DNA of 64,000 bases from Natronoflexus pectinivorans (GTDB lineage Bacteria > Bacteroidota > Bacteroidia > Bacteroidales > Marinilabiliaceae): the NCBI RefSeq assembly GCF_004345615.1, contig NZ_SLWK01000008.1:123043-187042 (forward strand), given 5' to 3'. The notes beneath the pieces are model-generated. The model ran no database searches and was not told the origin of the DNA. It saw nothing but the letters and a program-made list of their open reading frames with translations. Of this stretch, positions 27,030 to 38,843 are shown piece by piece; the first letter of the stretch is position 1; every line of letters begins with the position of its first letter. Made by a program: the position numbers and the translations under genes.

Positions 27030-28577
27030 TCATTGTCCAACTCCCGCCGGAAGCTCGTAAAAAAGTTCAGCTCCCGGTCCTAAAGGTATGCCGAGCATAA
27101 TCCATCCAATCAATAAAATGCTCCATCCAATAAAAAATGCAATGCTGTATGGAATCATGGTCGCTATGATGGTACCCAGTCCGGCATTTTTATCGTATTT
27201 CTGGAAATAGGCGATGATGAGCGCAAAGAAGCTCATCATTGGTGAGATGACATTGGTTACCGAATCTCCGATTCGGTAAACTGCCTGCGACAATTCGGGA
27301 GAGTAGCCCAACAACATGAATATGGGTATAAAAATAGGTGCCATGATGGCCCATTTGGCCGAAGCACTCCCCATTAACATGTTAACGAATGCTGCCAGCA
27401 GAATGAAAAGAAGCATCAGGGGCACCACGCCAAGGTTCGCTTCAACCAGGCCTTCGGCTCCGGTAATGGCCATGATGACGCCAAGGTTACTCCACCGAAA
27501 ATAGGCGACAAACTGCGCCGCAAAAAACACTAAAACGATATAGTGAGCCAGCGTTTTAAGGCTTTGTGCCATGCCGTTGGCAACATCGGTATCGTTTTTA
27601 AACACCCCGTTGATGGCTCCGTAAACCACACCCATGCTCCCGGCAATCAGAAACAGGAATGTGATAATGCCGGTCATTAACGGAGAGGAGAGCAGACCTC
27701 CATCAGTATCTCTGAGAATACCATTTTCGGGAATAACGCCAATGGCTATAACAACAAGCCAGCCAGTTAGAACAATTAAACTCCAGAGAACTCCTTTTTT
27801 CTCTTTTTTGGAGAGCGGCTCAATGGTTTCCTGTTTAACTTCACCTTCATAAGTCCCAAATCGGGGTTGAATAATTTTCTCGGTAATCCAGGTTCCTATA
27901 AATGCCACAAGAAATGTAGAAACGACCATGAAATAGTAATTGGCAGTTGGGTTGACATGGTACCCGGGGTCAAGAATGTGGGCAGCCTCTTCGGACAAGC
28001 CGGCCAAAAGCGGGTCGATGGTTCCAATGATGAGGTTGGCACTGAATCCGCCGGAAACTCCCGCAAAAGCAGCTGCCATACCCACATACGGATGCCGTCC
28101 CATGGCCTGAAAAATAACACCCGCTAATGGAATGAGCAAAACATAACCTATATCGCTGGCGGCATTGGAAAGAATTCCTGCAAATACGATGACAAAAGTG
28201 AGAATTCTCTTTGGTGCAGAGAGAACAAGCATACGAATAAAAGCACCTATGAGTCCGCTCGTTTCAGCAATTCCAATACCAAGCATAGCCACAAGCACGA
28301 TTCCAAGCGGCGCAAAACTGGTAAAGTTGGTTACCATCTTTTCCAAAATTTGAGCTATCCCTTCTTTCGAGAGCAAATTGATGGTGCTAATGACTTCTCC
28401 GGTTGCCGGATGAGTGGCTTGCCAGTTCATCCAAAATCCCACTGCAGAAAGAACCAGAACTGAAACTGCAAATAGTGCAAACAAGGTTGCCGGGTGGGGG
28501 AGAGCGTTCCCTCCTTTTTCAAGAAAGTTGAGAAAATAATCAAAAAAGCTTTTTTTCTTCTTCGCAGGTGCCGTCAT
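27030..28577 (-). CDS. AbgT family transporter
   Basis: A 515-residue inner-membrane transporter with about 12 hydrophobic segments. AbgT signatures: FLEKGGNALPHPATLFALFA at the N-terminus, NAASDIGYVLLIPLAG, FAGVSGGFSANLIIGTIDPLLAG, MLMGSASAKWAIMAPIF and YRIGDSVTNVISPMM. The family imports p-aminobenzoyl-glutamate or exports antimetabolites such as sulfonamides. No amidohydrolase (abgA/B) neighbours are present, so the substrate is open. Confidence 0.95.
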   Translation of the reverse strand: MTAPAKKKKSFFDYFLNFLEKGGNALPHPATLFALFAVSVLVLSAVGFWMNWQATHPATGEVISTINLLSKEGIAQILEKMVTNFTSFAPLGIVLVAMLGIGIAETSGLIGAFIRMLVLSAPKRILTFVIVFAGILSNAASDIGYVLLIPLAGVIFQAMGRHPYVGMAAAFAGVSGGFSANLIIGTIDPLLAGLSEEAAHILDPGYHVNPTANYYFMVVSTFLVAFIGTWITEKIIQPRFGTYEGEVKQETIEPLSKKEKKGVLWSLIVLTGWLVVIAIGVIPENGILRDTDGGLLSSPLMTGIITFLFLIAGSMGVVYGAINGVFKNDTDVANGMAQSLKTLAHYIVLVFFAAQFVAYFRWSNLGVIMAITGAEGLVEANLGVVPLMLLFILLAAFVNMLMGSASAKWAIMAPIFIPIFMLLGYSPELSQAVYRIGDSVTNVISPMMSFFALIIAYFQKYDKNAGLGTIIATMIPYSIAFFIGWSILLIGWIMLGIPLGPGAELFYELPAGVGQ

Positions 28578-28678
28578 ATTTTATTTTTTTGATATGCAAA
28601 TATGCAATTATTTGTTCTTTTTCCGGCTGAGTGATGTCATTATATATGAGTGTTTCATCGTTGTGATGCACTTTTTAT

Positions 28679-29455
28679 TTATGTTATGTGTTTGAAAACC
28701 ATGGTAGAACAAGTGATGTCAGTTTTTAAAGCGTGATACTCTTCTTTTTGCTGATTTTTATATCTGCAAAAAAGCTCCGCTTTTTCAGGAAACTTCATGA
28801 CCAGTTCATCGCAACGAATTGCCAGATTATTATACTCTTTCTCATATTCCGCATGAAGAGTTATCTGATTGTCCGGAAACACCTCTTCCACCAGTTGCAT
28901 GCCAGCCTGCAATGATTGTGTTAGTAATTCACTTTTCTTTTGACAATCAGGATGAGGAACATCACAGGTCTCCTCAATGTATCCATCTTCAATTATAATT
29001 GCTCCATCATTTTTTAGATGAGGTTTTAGCTGTGAAAGAGTTTCGAAGTAGTTTCCAAAAACCGGACCGATGGAGCCGAGTATGATAACATCATACTCAG
29101 AAAGAGAATTAATCCTGATTCGAATATCTTCCGTTTCAAATTTGCATATTTCCTCAACGCTGTATTCAATCGCTTTAGACACTGCAAAGGAGATGAATTC
29201 ATGTATGCCATCTATTCCATGACATCGGCATCCCAATTCATTTGCAATTTCTATTGAAACAGCACCTTTCCCACATCCCAAATCCAGAATGCAAATATCA
29301 GATGTGTTTTTGAAATGCTTCTTTATTATACTAATAATGGTGTCGGCATCTGTACCGATGTCCCAAAAATCCTGCAAAATATATGGAAGATGCGGGAGTA
29401 TCTCCTTATCCCGACAATCCATGGCCGATAAAATAGACTCTTCAAGTGGTTTCAT
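28679..29455 (-). CDS. class I SAM-dependent methyltransferase
   Basis: A 258-residue protein with the Rossmann SAM-binding motif ILDLGCGKGAVSIEIA (about residues 56-71) and the acidic GID after strand 2. Further motifs are YDVIILGSIGPVFG and IIIEDGYIEE. The substrate is not recognisable. It lies 100 bp upstream of the AbgT gene on the same strand and is divergent from the CE15-like gene. Confidence 0.85.
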   Translation of the reverse strand: MKPLEESILSAMDCRDKEILPHLPYILQDFWDIGTDADTIISIIKKHFKNTSDICILDLGCGKGAVSIEIANELGCRCHGIDGIHEFISFAVSKAIEYSVEEICKFETEDIRIRINSLSEYDVIILGSIGPVFGNYFETLSQLKPHLKNDGAIIIEDGYIEETCDVPHPDCQKKSELLTQSLQAGMQLVEEVFPDNQITLHAEYEKEYNNLAIRCDELVMKFPEKAELFCRYKNQQKEEYHALKTDITCSTMVFKHIT

Positions 29456-29529
29456 GCGTGTTTTTTTGAAAGGATAAACAATTATATGGCAATAGGTTGA
29501 CTTTTCTGTCTTTTTGGTGGATAAATTTA

Positions 29530-29557
29530 ATAAATAATAACATTCGTTATTATTTAT
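29530..29557. repeat. 12-bp inverted repeat between divergent genes
   Basis: ATAAATAATAAC and its exact complement flank an ATTC loop, 73 bp upstream of the methyltransferase start and 50 bp before the CE15-like start. It could be an operator for either gene. Confidence 0.5.
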
Positions 29558-29606
29558 GTCTAATTTGTCAATCGTTTATGTTTCTAAAACCTAATCACTA
29601 TAAAAA

Positions 29607-30836
29607 ATGAATCTTAGATTTATCTTATTGTTGCTGACAATTGCAACATGCTATTCAGTTAGTGTATCCGGCCAAATCCCGTTGGTCTATAGTGAAGAAA
29701 ACCGTGGAGTTCACTATCCGGAACCACCACTTCCAGCTCATCAGGATTTAAGTTTTTATCCGTTATTACCCGATCCCTTTGAGTTTTCAGATGGAAGCGG
29801 TTGGGTTGAAGAATATTCTGATTGGTCGCGGCGGAGAAACGAAATCAAAGCGGAAATTGAAGAGTATGAGATTGGGCCGAAACCACCCCGGCCTGAAAAT
29901 ATTACAGCTGCCTTTGAAGATGGAGTATTAACTGTAGGCATTACTGAAAATGGTGAATCATTAACTCTTACATCAAATGTTGTTATTCCGGATGGTGAAG
30001 GTCCCTTTCCGGTAATAATCGGAATGAATTCCGGTACCGGAAGTATCCCGGCGGCATTGTTTGAGGGAGTCATTCAGATTCCCTTTATGCATAATCAGGT
30101 TGTGCCTTCACACTCAGGTCGAGATAACAATGCACCATATTTCAGGCTATATCCTGAACTCACTCATGTTGGATATTATAGTGCATGGTCATGGGGAATC
30201 AGTCGTTTAATCGATGGAATTGAAATTGTACAGGCAGATATTAACGCCAATCTTGAGCGAATTGGGGTGTCGGGTTGCTCGTATGCCGGGAAAATGGCAT
30301 TGTTTGCCGGCGCTTTTGACGAACGCATTGCGTTAACATTTGCTCAGGAGTCCGGTGGCGGTGGAATTAATTCATGGCGTGTTGCTGAGTCTCTTGAACG
30401 CAACGTTGAGAAGATTGATAACACAAATTACACCTGGTTTATGCAAAGTATGCAAACCAACTTTAGCGGACAGCCCGGTTTACTCCCTCATGACCATCAT
30501 GAACTCATGTCTATGATTGCTCCCAGAGCTCTTTTTGTAATGGGAAACCCGGGTTGGGAATGGCTTGGTGATGAAGCAGGATATGTTTCATGTAAAGCTG
30601 TGGAGAAAGTTTACGAGTTTTTTGAAATAGATGACCGGTTTGGCTATTCATTCAGAGGAACAAGTAACCATTGCGCCACCAGCACCCAGCTGGATGTAGA
30701 AATAAAAGCTTTTATAGACAAATTCTTGCATGGGGATGAGAGTGCCGATACAAATATTCGGGTTACTGGTAATTTCCTTGAGTTTGTTAATCCGGATTCA
30801 TGGATTAATTGGCCGGTAAATACTGCTGCACCATGA
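29607..30836 (+). CDS. CE15-like esterase (glucuronoyl esterase family), secreted
   Basis: A 409-residue alpha/beta hydrolase with a signal peptide ending at about residue 22 (VSGQ). The nucleophile motif is GCSYAGKMAL with Ser225, followed by FDERIALTFAQESGGGG and a C-terminal SNHCATS with the likely catalytic His. These blocks match carbohydrate esterase family 15, which cleaves glucuronoyl esters linking xylan to lignin. The residue after the Ser is Tyr instead of the family's usual Arg, so activity could differ. A role in plant cell-wall xylan breakdown fits the two GH43 genes but is inferred. Confidence 0.8.
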   Translation: MNLRFILLLLTIATCYSVSVSGQIPLVYSEENRGVHYPEPPLPAHQDLSFYPLLPDPFEFSDGSGWVEEYSDWSRRRNEIKAEIEEYEIGPKPPRPENITAAFEDGVLTVGITENGESLTLTSNVVIPDGEGPFPVIIGMNSGTGSIPAALFEGVIQIPFMHNQVVPSHSGRDNNAPYFRLYPELTHVGYYSAWSWGISRLIDGIEIVQADINANLERIGVSGCSYAGKMALFAGAFDERIALTFAQESGGGGINSWRVAESLERNVEKIDNTNYTWFMQSMQTNFSGQPGLLPHDHHELMSMIAPRALFVMGNPGWEWLGDEAGYVSCKAVEKVYEFFEIDDRFGYSFRGTSNHCATSTQLDVEIKAFIDKFLHGDESADTNIRVTGNFLEFVNPDSWINWPVNTAAP

Positions 30837-30949
30837 GAAATGTGAAAGGCATAAGAAAATTGAATGTTTTTGGCATTCTTTTAACTAAACTGTTTTATCA
30901 TTAGATGTAATTCGTATATTAAACTTTTAACTATAAAATGAGAATGAAA

Positions 30950-30970
30950 TTTTCTGTTTTGAACAGAAAA
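30950..30970. repeat. hairpin downstream of the CE15-like gene
   Basis: TTTTCTGTT, loop TTG, then AACAGAAAA: a perfect 9-bp stem without a T tract. A second weaker stem, TTGGGA/TCCCAA, follows at 31037-31055. Either may protect or end the CE15 transcript. Confidence 0.4.
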
Positions 30971-31093
30971 AGTTATTCTTGGTATATCTTTGCTCTTTAG
31001 TTTTTCAAAAATTAAAATTTAACGAGTCGCGATGCTTTGGGACAAATTCTCCCAAGGCTTCGTAATTCATTGAAAAATAAATTATAGACAGAA

Positions 31094-31504
31094 ATGTTAA
31101 AGGATACACTGGTAATTCGTCCCCGTTACAACGAAGTTGACCAAATGGGGTATGTCTATCATGCCAATTACGTTACGTATTGTCACCAGGCACGTACCGA
31201 GTTGCTTCGAAAATATGGTGTTAATGATTCTGTTCTCGAGGAAATGGGGTTCATGCTGCCTGTCATCGACATGAATCTCAAATATCATTGCCCGGCACAT
31301 TACGATGAACCACTAACCATTACTACTATAGCAGAAGAGTTACCGACGACTCGTTTTTCTTTCCGTTTCGAGTTTCATAATGAAAACGGAAAGCTTATAT
31401 GTTCGGCATTTTCAACGGTTGTGTTTGTGAACGCACAAACACGTAAACCTATGAGGGCGCCGGAGTTTGTGCTGAGAAAACTTAAATCCGCGTTTCATCC
31501 TTAA
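31094..31504 (+). CDS. acyl-CoA thioesterase, hotdog (YbgC-like) family
   Basis: A 136-residue hotdog protein. The signature VDQMGYVYHANYVTYCHQARTELLRKYG holds the catalytic Asp and the Y-x-x-Y pattern of YbgC-type thioesterases; LKYHCPAHYDEPLTI follows. It probably hydrolyses short or medium acyl-CoA in the cytosol. It is a paralogue of the protein at 10273-10674 and is followed by the TonB receptor gene after 106 bp. Confidence 0.9.
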   Translation: MLKDTLVIRPRYNEVDQMGYVYHANYVTYCHQARTELLRKYGVNDSVLEEMGFMLPVIDMNLKYHCPAHYDEPLTITTIAEELPTTRFSFRFEFHNENGKLICSAFSTVVFVNAQTRKPMRAPEFVLRKLKSAFHP

Positions 31505-31610
31505 TAAAGTCATCTCATATTTTTTTTCTACTTTTATTCGCAATTGATGATTGATGGTTCAATTGGACGCTATTCTATCTGTGAATAGATGGTGGAAATA
31601 AAGATTTGAT

Positions 31611-33971
31611 ATGGGAAACCGCACCCTGTTTTTGTTTTTGATGATTTTTATTTGTGCTTCGGAGACGAAGGCACAAAGTCTTCTCACGGGCAAGGTTGTT
31701 GATGAATCAACAGGTGAAGTTCTGCCAGGTGCTATTATTTCCCTTGATAATCTTTTTATCACGAAAACGGATGAAAATGGTTTTTTTGAGATGAGATTGC
31801 CTGAAGAATCATCAACACTTACGATTTCTTATGTTGGGTTTGAAACTTACTACATTCATCCAGACCAGATAAAGGACTCTATTGAGATTTTTCTTGTTCC
31901 ATTGGCAGTTGAAATGGATGAAATTACCATAACCCACTCTGCGGACAGCCGGTTTATTAGAGATTCGCGAACAGGTGTTATTGAGATTTCAACAAGGGAA
32001 AGTCAATTTATACCTCAGTTTCTCGGGCAAACTGATTTGTTTAAAACTCTAGAGTTAATGCCTGGGTTTCAGACAGGCGGAGAGGGCGATGCGGCAATTT
32101 ATATCAGGGGAGGTTCATTTGATCAGAACTTGATTCTATTAGATGGCGCTCCGGTTTATAACCCGTCTCACCTGCTCGGTTTCTACTCGGTTTTTAATCC
32201 CGATATTATTAGAAGTGTGGAGTTGATAAAATCAGGGATTCCTGTTGAGTATGGTAATAGGCTCTCTTCAGTTATCAACTCTACCTCTAGCAGAAATGTT
32301 TCTTCTGAATTTTCCGGTGGCGGAAGTGTGGGAGTTCTTTCAACGGCCATAAATGTGGAAACACCTTTTGTAGAAAATCAACTTTCTGTTTATGGAGGAT
32401 TCAGACGCACACACATTAATATGATCCTCGGTTTGATGGATGAATTTGACATGGTTAGCAGCCGATCGATAGAGTTTGAATCCGGATATGATTTCTATGA
32501 TGTAAACGGCGGGATTAATTATACACCTAACCGAAATCATAATCTTTCGTTAAGCTTCTATAAGGGAAGAGATATCTTTACAATGCATACCCCGGCAATA
32601 TTATTAGATGCTGACATGAATTGGGGTAATGAGATTTTAGCATTTAATTGGGATCACCGAATAAATAGAAGTTTCTCTGCAACGCACACCCTGTTTTATT
32701 CAGATTATGATTTTGAAATAGAATTAAGAAACCCGGCTTATGATCTCCTGATGCACTCAGGAGTAAATTCTGTGGGACATAAATCTAAAATTGTTTACTC
32801 TACCAATCATTTGAGTTTGCATGCAGGGATTGATAATAAATACCAGAGATTTACACCCAACTCCAGTCGGGCAGGTACAGAATCAGTTGATTTTGATTTT
32901 GGGACTGTTGATCGCCATTACCTTGGAGAGTATAGCTTTTTCGCCGGATTTGAGGGAGAGGTAAATGCTCGATGGCTTATTACGGCTGGTCTGCGTTTGA
33001 ACAGAGCAGTTCACTATGGGCCGTATCGGAGATTTCACTACAATGATCCCGGTGTTTTGTCCGACACAACTGTTTTTGCCAGAGGGGAAGTCGCAGAGCG
33101 ATTTACCCGTCCCGATTATATGCTTGCGTTAAGATACCTTTTATCCACCGGTTCATCGTTAAAACTGTCATTTAACCGCAATCATCAGTTTACACACATG
33201 GTGAATGCCACAACTGTTGCCTTTCCTGTTGATTTCTGGATAGCTTCGGGAGCTGATATTCCGGTGCAATCGGGATGGCAACTAGCCGGAGGGTGGTATA
33301 AGATTAGCGAAAACAGAATGTTTCGGTTTTCAGTAGAGGCTTATTACAAGGAGTCTGAAAATCATAGTGAGTTTGACAACTATTTTATGCAATCGGTTGA
33401 TAATACACCATTGGTTGAAAGTCTTGTATATGGAAATGGGAAAATGTGGGGTGCTGAGTTCTTGTTTAGCAAAAATCAAGGGGTATGGCAAGGTTGGCTT
33501 GGATATTCATTTTCCAAAAGCATTGCTAGTATAAAGGAGATAGAGAATGGTCGTTGGTTCCCCACAACGAACGATCGTCCCCATGATGTCTCTTTAGTGG
33601 TGAGTTATAATCACAGTGAAAAGTGGAAGTTTGGAGGAACATTTGTATATTCCACCGGTCGACCTTATACGCCAAGCATTGGGCGATATTTTCTGGAAAA
33701 TAATGTGGTAAGCATATATGGAGCACGCAATTCTGACCGTTTTCCGGATTATCACCGGTTAGATTTGTCGGCTACACGTATTCTGAGGGATACCGGAAAA
33801 CGCTATTCGGCATTGGTTTTTTCAATTTATAATGCCTATAGCCGAAATAATCCCTTTTTTATTTTCCCAAAGGTTACCGGAGATTTGAACGAGTATAATA
33901 TGAGTGTAGAACCCTATAAGGTTTCTATATTTCCTATATTGCCATCAATTAGCTGGCAATTTCGTTTTTAG
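31611..33971 (+). CDS. TonB-dependent outer-membrane receptor with carboxypeptidase-like N-terminal domain
   Basis: A 786-residue outer-membrane receptor. A signal peptide ends near TKAQ (residue 22). Residues 25-105 form a carboxypeptidase-D-like regulatory domain (LLTGKVVDESTGEVLPGA, ISYVGFETYY). The plug domain follows (FLGQTDLFKTLELMPGFQ, IYIRGGSFDQNLILLDGAPVY). The rest is a beta barrel ending in Phe (SWQFRF). It is smaller than SusC and lacks a SusD partner. Instead a DUF4249 lipoprotein gene follows after 15 bp, a recurrent Bacteroidota pair of unknown substrate. Confidence 0.93.
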   Translation: MGNRTLFLFLMIFICASETKAQSLLTGKVVDESTGEVLPGAIISLDNLFITKTDENGFFEMRLPEESSTLTISYVGFETYYIHPDQIKDSIEIFLVPLAVEMDEITITHSADSRFIRDSRTGVIEISTRESQFIPQFLGQTDLFKTLELMPGFQTGGEGDAAIYIRGGSFDQNLILLDGAPVYNPSHLLGFYSVFNPDIIRSVELIKSGIPVEYGNRLSSVINSTSSRNVSSEFSGGGSVGVLSTAINVETPFVENQLSVYGGFRRTHINMILGLMDEFDMVSSRSIEFESGYDFYDVNGGINYTPNRNHNLSLSFYKGRDIFTMHTPAILLDADMNWGNEILAFNWDHRINRSFSATHTLFYSDYDFEIELRNPAYDLLMHSGVNSVGHKSKIVYSTNHLSLHAGIDNKYQRFTPNSSRAGTESVDFDFGTVDRHYLGEYSFFAGFEGEVNARWLITAGLRLNRAVHYGPYRRFHYNDPGVLSDTTVFARGEVAERFTRPDYMLALRYLLSTGSSLKLSFNRNHQFTHMVNATTVAFPVDFWIASGADIPVQSGWQLAGGWYKISENRMFRFSVEAYYKESENHSEFDNYFMQSVDNTPLVESLVYGNGKMWGAEFLFSKNQGVWQGWLGYSFSKSIASIKEIENGRWFPTTNDRPHDVSLVVSYNHSEKWKFGGTFVYSTGRPYTPSIGRYFLENNVVSIYGARNSDRFPDYHRLDLSATRILRDTGKRYSALVFSIYNAYSRNNPFFIFPKVTGDLNEYNMSVEPYKVSIFPILPSISWQFRF

Positions 33972-33986
33972 TAAAGATTAACTGAT

Positions 33987-34856
33987 ATGAGAAATCGTCT
34001 GTTGTATAATTGTCTGTTGGTTGGTTGCATGCTGGCTCTCTTCGGGTGTGAAGAGTCTCCGCTTGATGAGGTAAGTCACTTTCAAACAGAATTAGTAGTT
34101 GACGGCCGAATTGAGACAGATGCATTAGCGCAGGTCTTTATCACCCGCACTATTCCATATTATTTTGATCTGGATTCATCTCAGATGCTGGATTTTGTAA
34201 TACGGCAAGCCAGGGTAGAAATTTCCGACGGAGAAAACAGTGAAGTATTGACATTGCGATTTAATGAGCGGTATTTCCCCCCATACTTCTATCAGGGGCG
34301 ATTGATGCGTGGTGAGCCTGGTAAAACATATGAACTTAACATTCGTTTGGGAGAAATGGAGTTAACATCCACTACTACGATCCCCGATATGCCAGTCGTT
34401 GATTCAGCATGGTTTGAACCATCTAACTTTGATCCAGAGTTGGGCACGGTTTCTGTTCGAATGATAAATGAACCGGAACAGCAATTGTTTTACCGATTTT
34501 ACACAATGGTTTATTCTGATTCAGAGGTATTTCATCCATCCTTATTGCCAAACTTTGACGGTCGCTTTTTTCCCGAAAGAGAGATGATTTTGTCATTGAA
34601 TAAGGGGCCTTCCTCTTTTATGAAAATGGAAGATGCCGAGTTCTTGTTTAGTGCTTCGGATACCATTGTGGTTAAAGTGTGCCGGATGGATCGGGAACAA
34701 TATCTTTTTTGGGAATCTTATCAGGAAGAGGTTTTTGGAGGGTCGAATCCTTTTACAGCTGGTAATCGACAGGTTCGCTCAAATATAAATGGGGGTTTGG
34801 GAAATTGGGGAGGCTTTTCCGTTGTCCATTACCATATTTATCCCAGAGAAGAATAA
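33987..34856 (+). CDS. DUF4249 domain lipoprotein
   Basis: A 289-residue lipoprotein with a lipobox at LALFGC (Cys21). The rest fits DUF4249: the LVVDGRIETDALAQVFITRT start, a PGKTYELNIR strand, VRMINEPEQQLFYRFY and a C-terminal QVRSNINGGLGNWGGFSV block. DUF4249 proteins are encoded directly after TonB receptors and are probably cell-surface accessory proteins. The gap to the receptor is 15 bp, so they form one operon, closed by a strong bidirectional terminator. Confidence 0.9.
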   Translation: MRNRLLYNCLLVGCMLALFGCEESPLDEVSHFQTELVVDGRIETDALAQVFITRTIPYYFDLDSSQMLDFVIRQARVEISDGENSEVLTLRFNERYFPPYFYQGRLMRGEPGKTYELNIRLGEMELTSTTTIPDMPVVDSAWFEPSNFDPELGTVSVRMINEPEQQLFYRFYTMVYSDSEVFHPSLLPNFDGRFFPEREMILSLNKGPSSFMKMEDAEFLFSASDTIVVKVCRMDREQYLFWESYQEEVFGGSNPFTAGNRQVRSNINGGLGNWGGFSVVHYHIYPREE

Positions 34857-34870
34857 AAAATTATAGATAA

Positions 34871-34904
34871 AAAAAAGTGCCGTTGCAACGGCACTTTTTT
34901 TTAT
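34871..34904. terminator. bidirectional terminator between convergent genes
   Basis: A perfect 30-base palindrome (AAAAAAGTGCCGTTG and its complement) with A and T tails serves both the DUF4249 gene and the minus-strand lipoprotein gene. Confidence 0.92.
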
Positions 34905-34909
34905 GTTTA

Positions 34910-36178
34910 CTACCAGTCCCAATCGTCCCAGTCGTCATCGTTCCAGTCATCCCAATCATCAAAGTCTATTCCGAGCTCTTCAAGGATCCTCAATATTTCT
35001 TCAATAATCTCTTCAAAAGCGGAATTGAAATAGGCCTCAAAATCGCCACGACTATCATCTGCAAAAATCAATTGCAAATCGACATAATGCTCTCCCCACC
35101 AAGTGTCTTCTGCAACATAAAACTCCGTTTCAGCAAATTTGATATTGGAATCTGCATAAACAACTATGAGTTTTGCATTGTCGTTGTATACTTTGGCCAT
35201 TTGGGTAGCTGCTGCCAAATCGTCAAACCCGGGAAGTTCCTCATCCTTGTATATCCGGTCATGAGCATCTGCGATTCTTTTCACATTGGCTTGTCCCAAT
35301 ATCTTAATGTCTGCAATTTGCAATGAAACATTAGCGTTGTCAATAAATTCAGATGGATCATCATCATAATACCCCATCAAAATATTATCAGGATCGAAGT
35401 CTCCCTTGGCATTAAGTTTTAATTCTATGATTGTATTTGAATTTTCTTTTAACGAGTATTCAACAGAAATGTCTTTACTGCCATATTTAATTCCTGCCGA
35501 GAACGTATAGTTTTCGATAGTTACATCACTTTTGACGTTTGTTGGCATGTCATCGCTGTTATACGATGCTGTTAATTTGTAGGAGATCAGTTGGTTACTG
35601 TTTTGTAGAAGACTGAAAGACAATAATTCAGGTAATTCTTCACCTGGCATAGTTCTGGCAGCTTTGCCTTTATAGTCGAATATGGCTGTTGCATCATTGG
35701 TAAGGCCTTCAGGAACTGAAGGAAAGCGGAGTTCTATTTTATTGGAAGTTCCAACTTTTTCCCAATCCTCAAGGGAATTATTCCAGGTGTAAATGCCTGC
35801 ATTAGCCCTGAATGCTTCTCCGGGGTTATCATAGTCTGTTGATTTTAATATCGGAAGGTTTTCTCCCGTAGTCAAATCCTGAACCGGGGATGTAAAATTG
35901 TTTAGGAATAAGTCAAATTCATCGGTAAAAATAGATCCTGACTCCAGATAGTGCATCATGGATTCCATTACATCCATGGCAGCTAACGACTGCATATTAG
36001 TCATGTGAGTCATCAACTGTTGACCGGAATTTTCGAGAGCCGCTTTTCCTTTGTCTGCAGATTCATCTGCAAACTTGTATTTGCTCAGATCTTCAAATTT
36101 GTCCGAAGAGTCCTTGCTACAAGCAGAAAAAATGATGATTGCAGCAGCAAAAATGGTAAAAAACTTTGTCTTTTTCAT
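34910..36178 (-). CDS. unrecognised lipoprotein with an Asp/Trp-rich tail
   Basis: A 422-residue lipoprotein with a lipobox IIIFSAC (Cys20). I recognise no family. The middle carries beta-rich segments (YTWNNSLEDWEKVG, ELPELLSFSLLQ, YKLTASYNSDDMPTNVK, FSAGIKYGSKDISVEYSL). After an acidic helix (FEEIIEEILRILEELGI) the protein ends in DFDDWDDWNDDDWDDWDW, a low-complexity acidic-aromatic tail. The lipobox is followed by KDSSDK, with Asp at +3 and no acidic cluster directly after the Cys. It is probably a periplasmic or outer-membrane lipoprotein. It is monocistronic. Confidence 0.75.
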   Translation of the reverse strand: MKKTKFFTIFAAAIIIFSACSKDSSDKFEDLSKYKFADESADKGKAALENSGQQLMTHMTNMQSLAAMDVMESMMHYLESGSIFTDEFDLFLNNFTSPVQDLTTGENLPILKSTDYDNPGEAFRANAGIYTWNNSLEDWEKVGTSNKIELRFPSVPEGLTNDATAIFDYKGKAARTMPGEELPELLSFSLLQNSNQLISYKLTASYNSDDMPTNVKSDVTIENYTFSAGIKYGSKDISVEYSLKENSNTIIELKLNAKGDFDPDNILMGYYDDDPSEFIDNANVSLQIADIKILGQANVKRIADAHDRIYKDEELPGFDDLAAATQMAKVYNDNAKLIVVYADSNIKFAETEFYVAEDTWWGEHYVDLQLIFADDSRGDFEAYFNSAFEEIIEEILRILEELGIDFDDWDDWNDDDWDDWDW

Positions 36179-36338
36179 AACTGAATTCTTCTATTGGTTA
36201 ATTCCTTAAATATGATATTATTGCCACATTTAAAGATTGGCAAATGGAATTTTTAATATACCAAAGATAATTTCAATATCAAAAAGAGCAAGATCTTTTT
36301 TACAAACAACCTCAATATTTTGATTAAAAAGGACTTTT

Positions 36339-38776
<2,438 letters not shown>

Positions 38777-38843
38777 TTTTTTGTAGTAAAGATATATGTT
38801 TTCGAGTTTATGGTTTATAGTTAATCGTTCGGATTATTGAATC

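Noticed and set aside
34877..35326. 149-residue plus-strand frame
   Set aside because: Antisense to the minus-strand lipoprotein gene and starting inside the bidirectional terminator; its Val/Pro/Ile run is the complement of the Asp/Trp tail codons.
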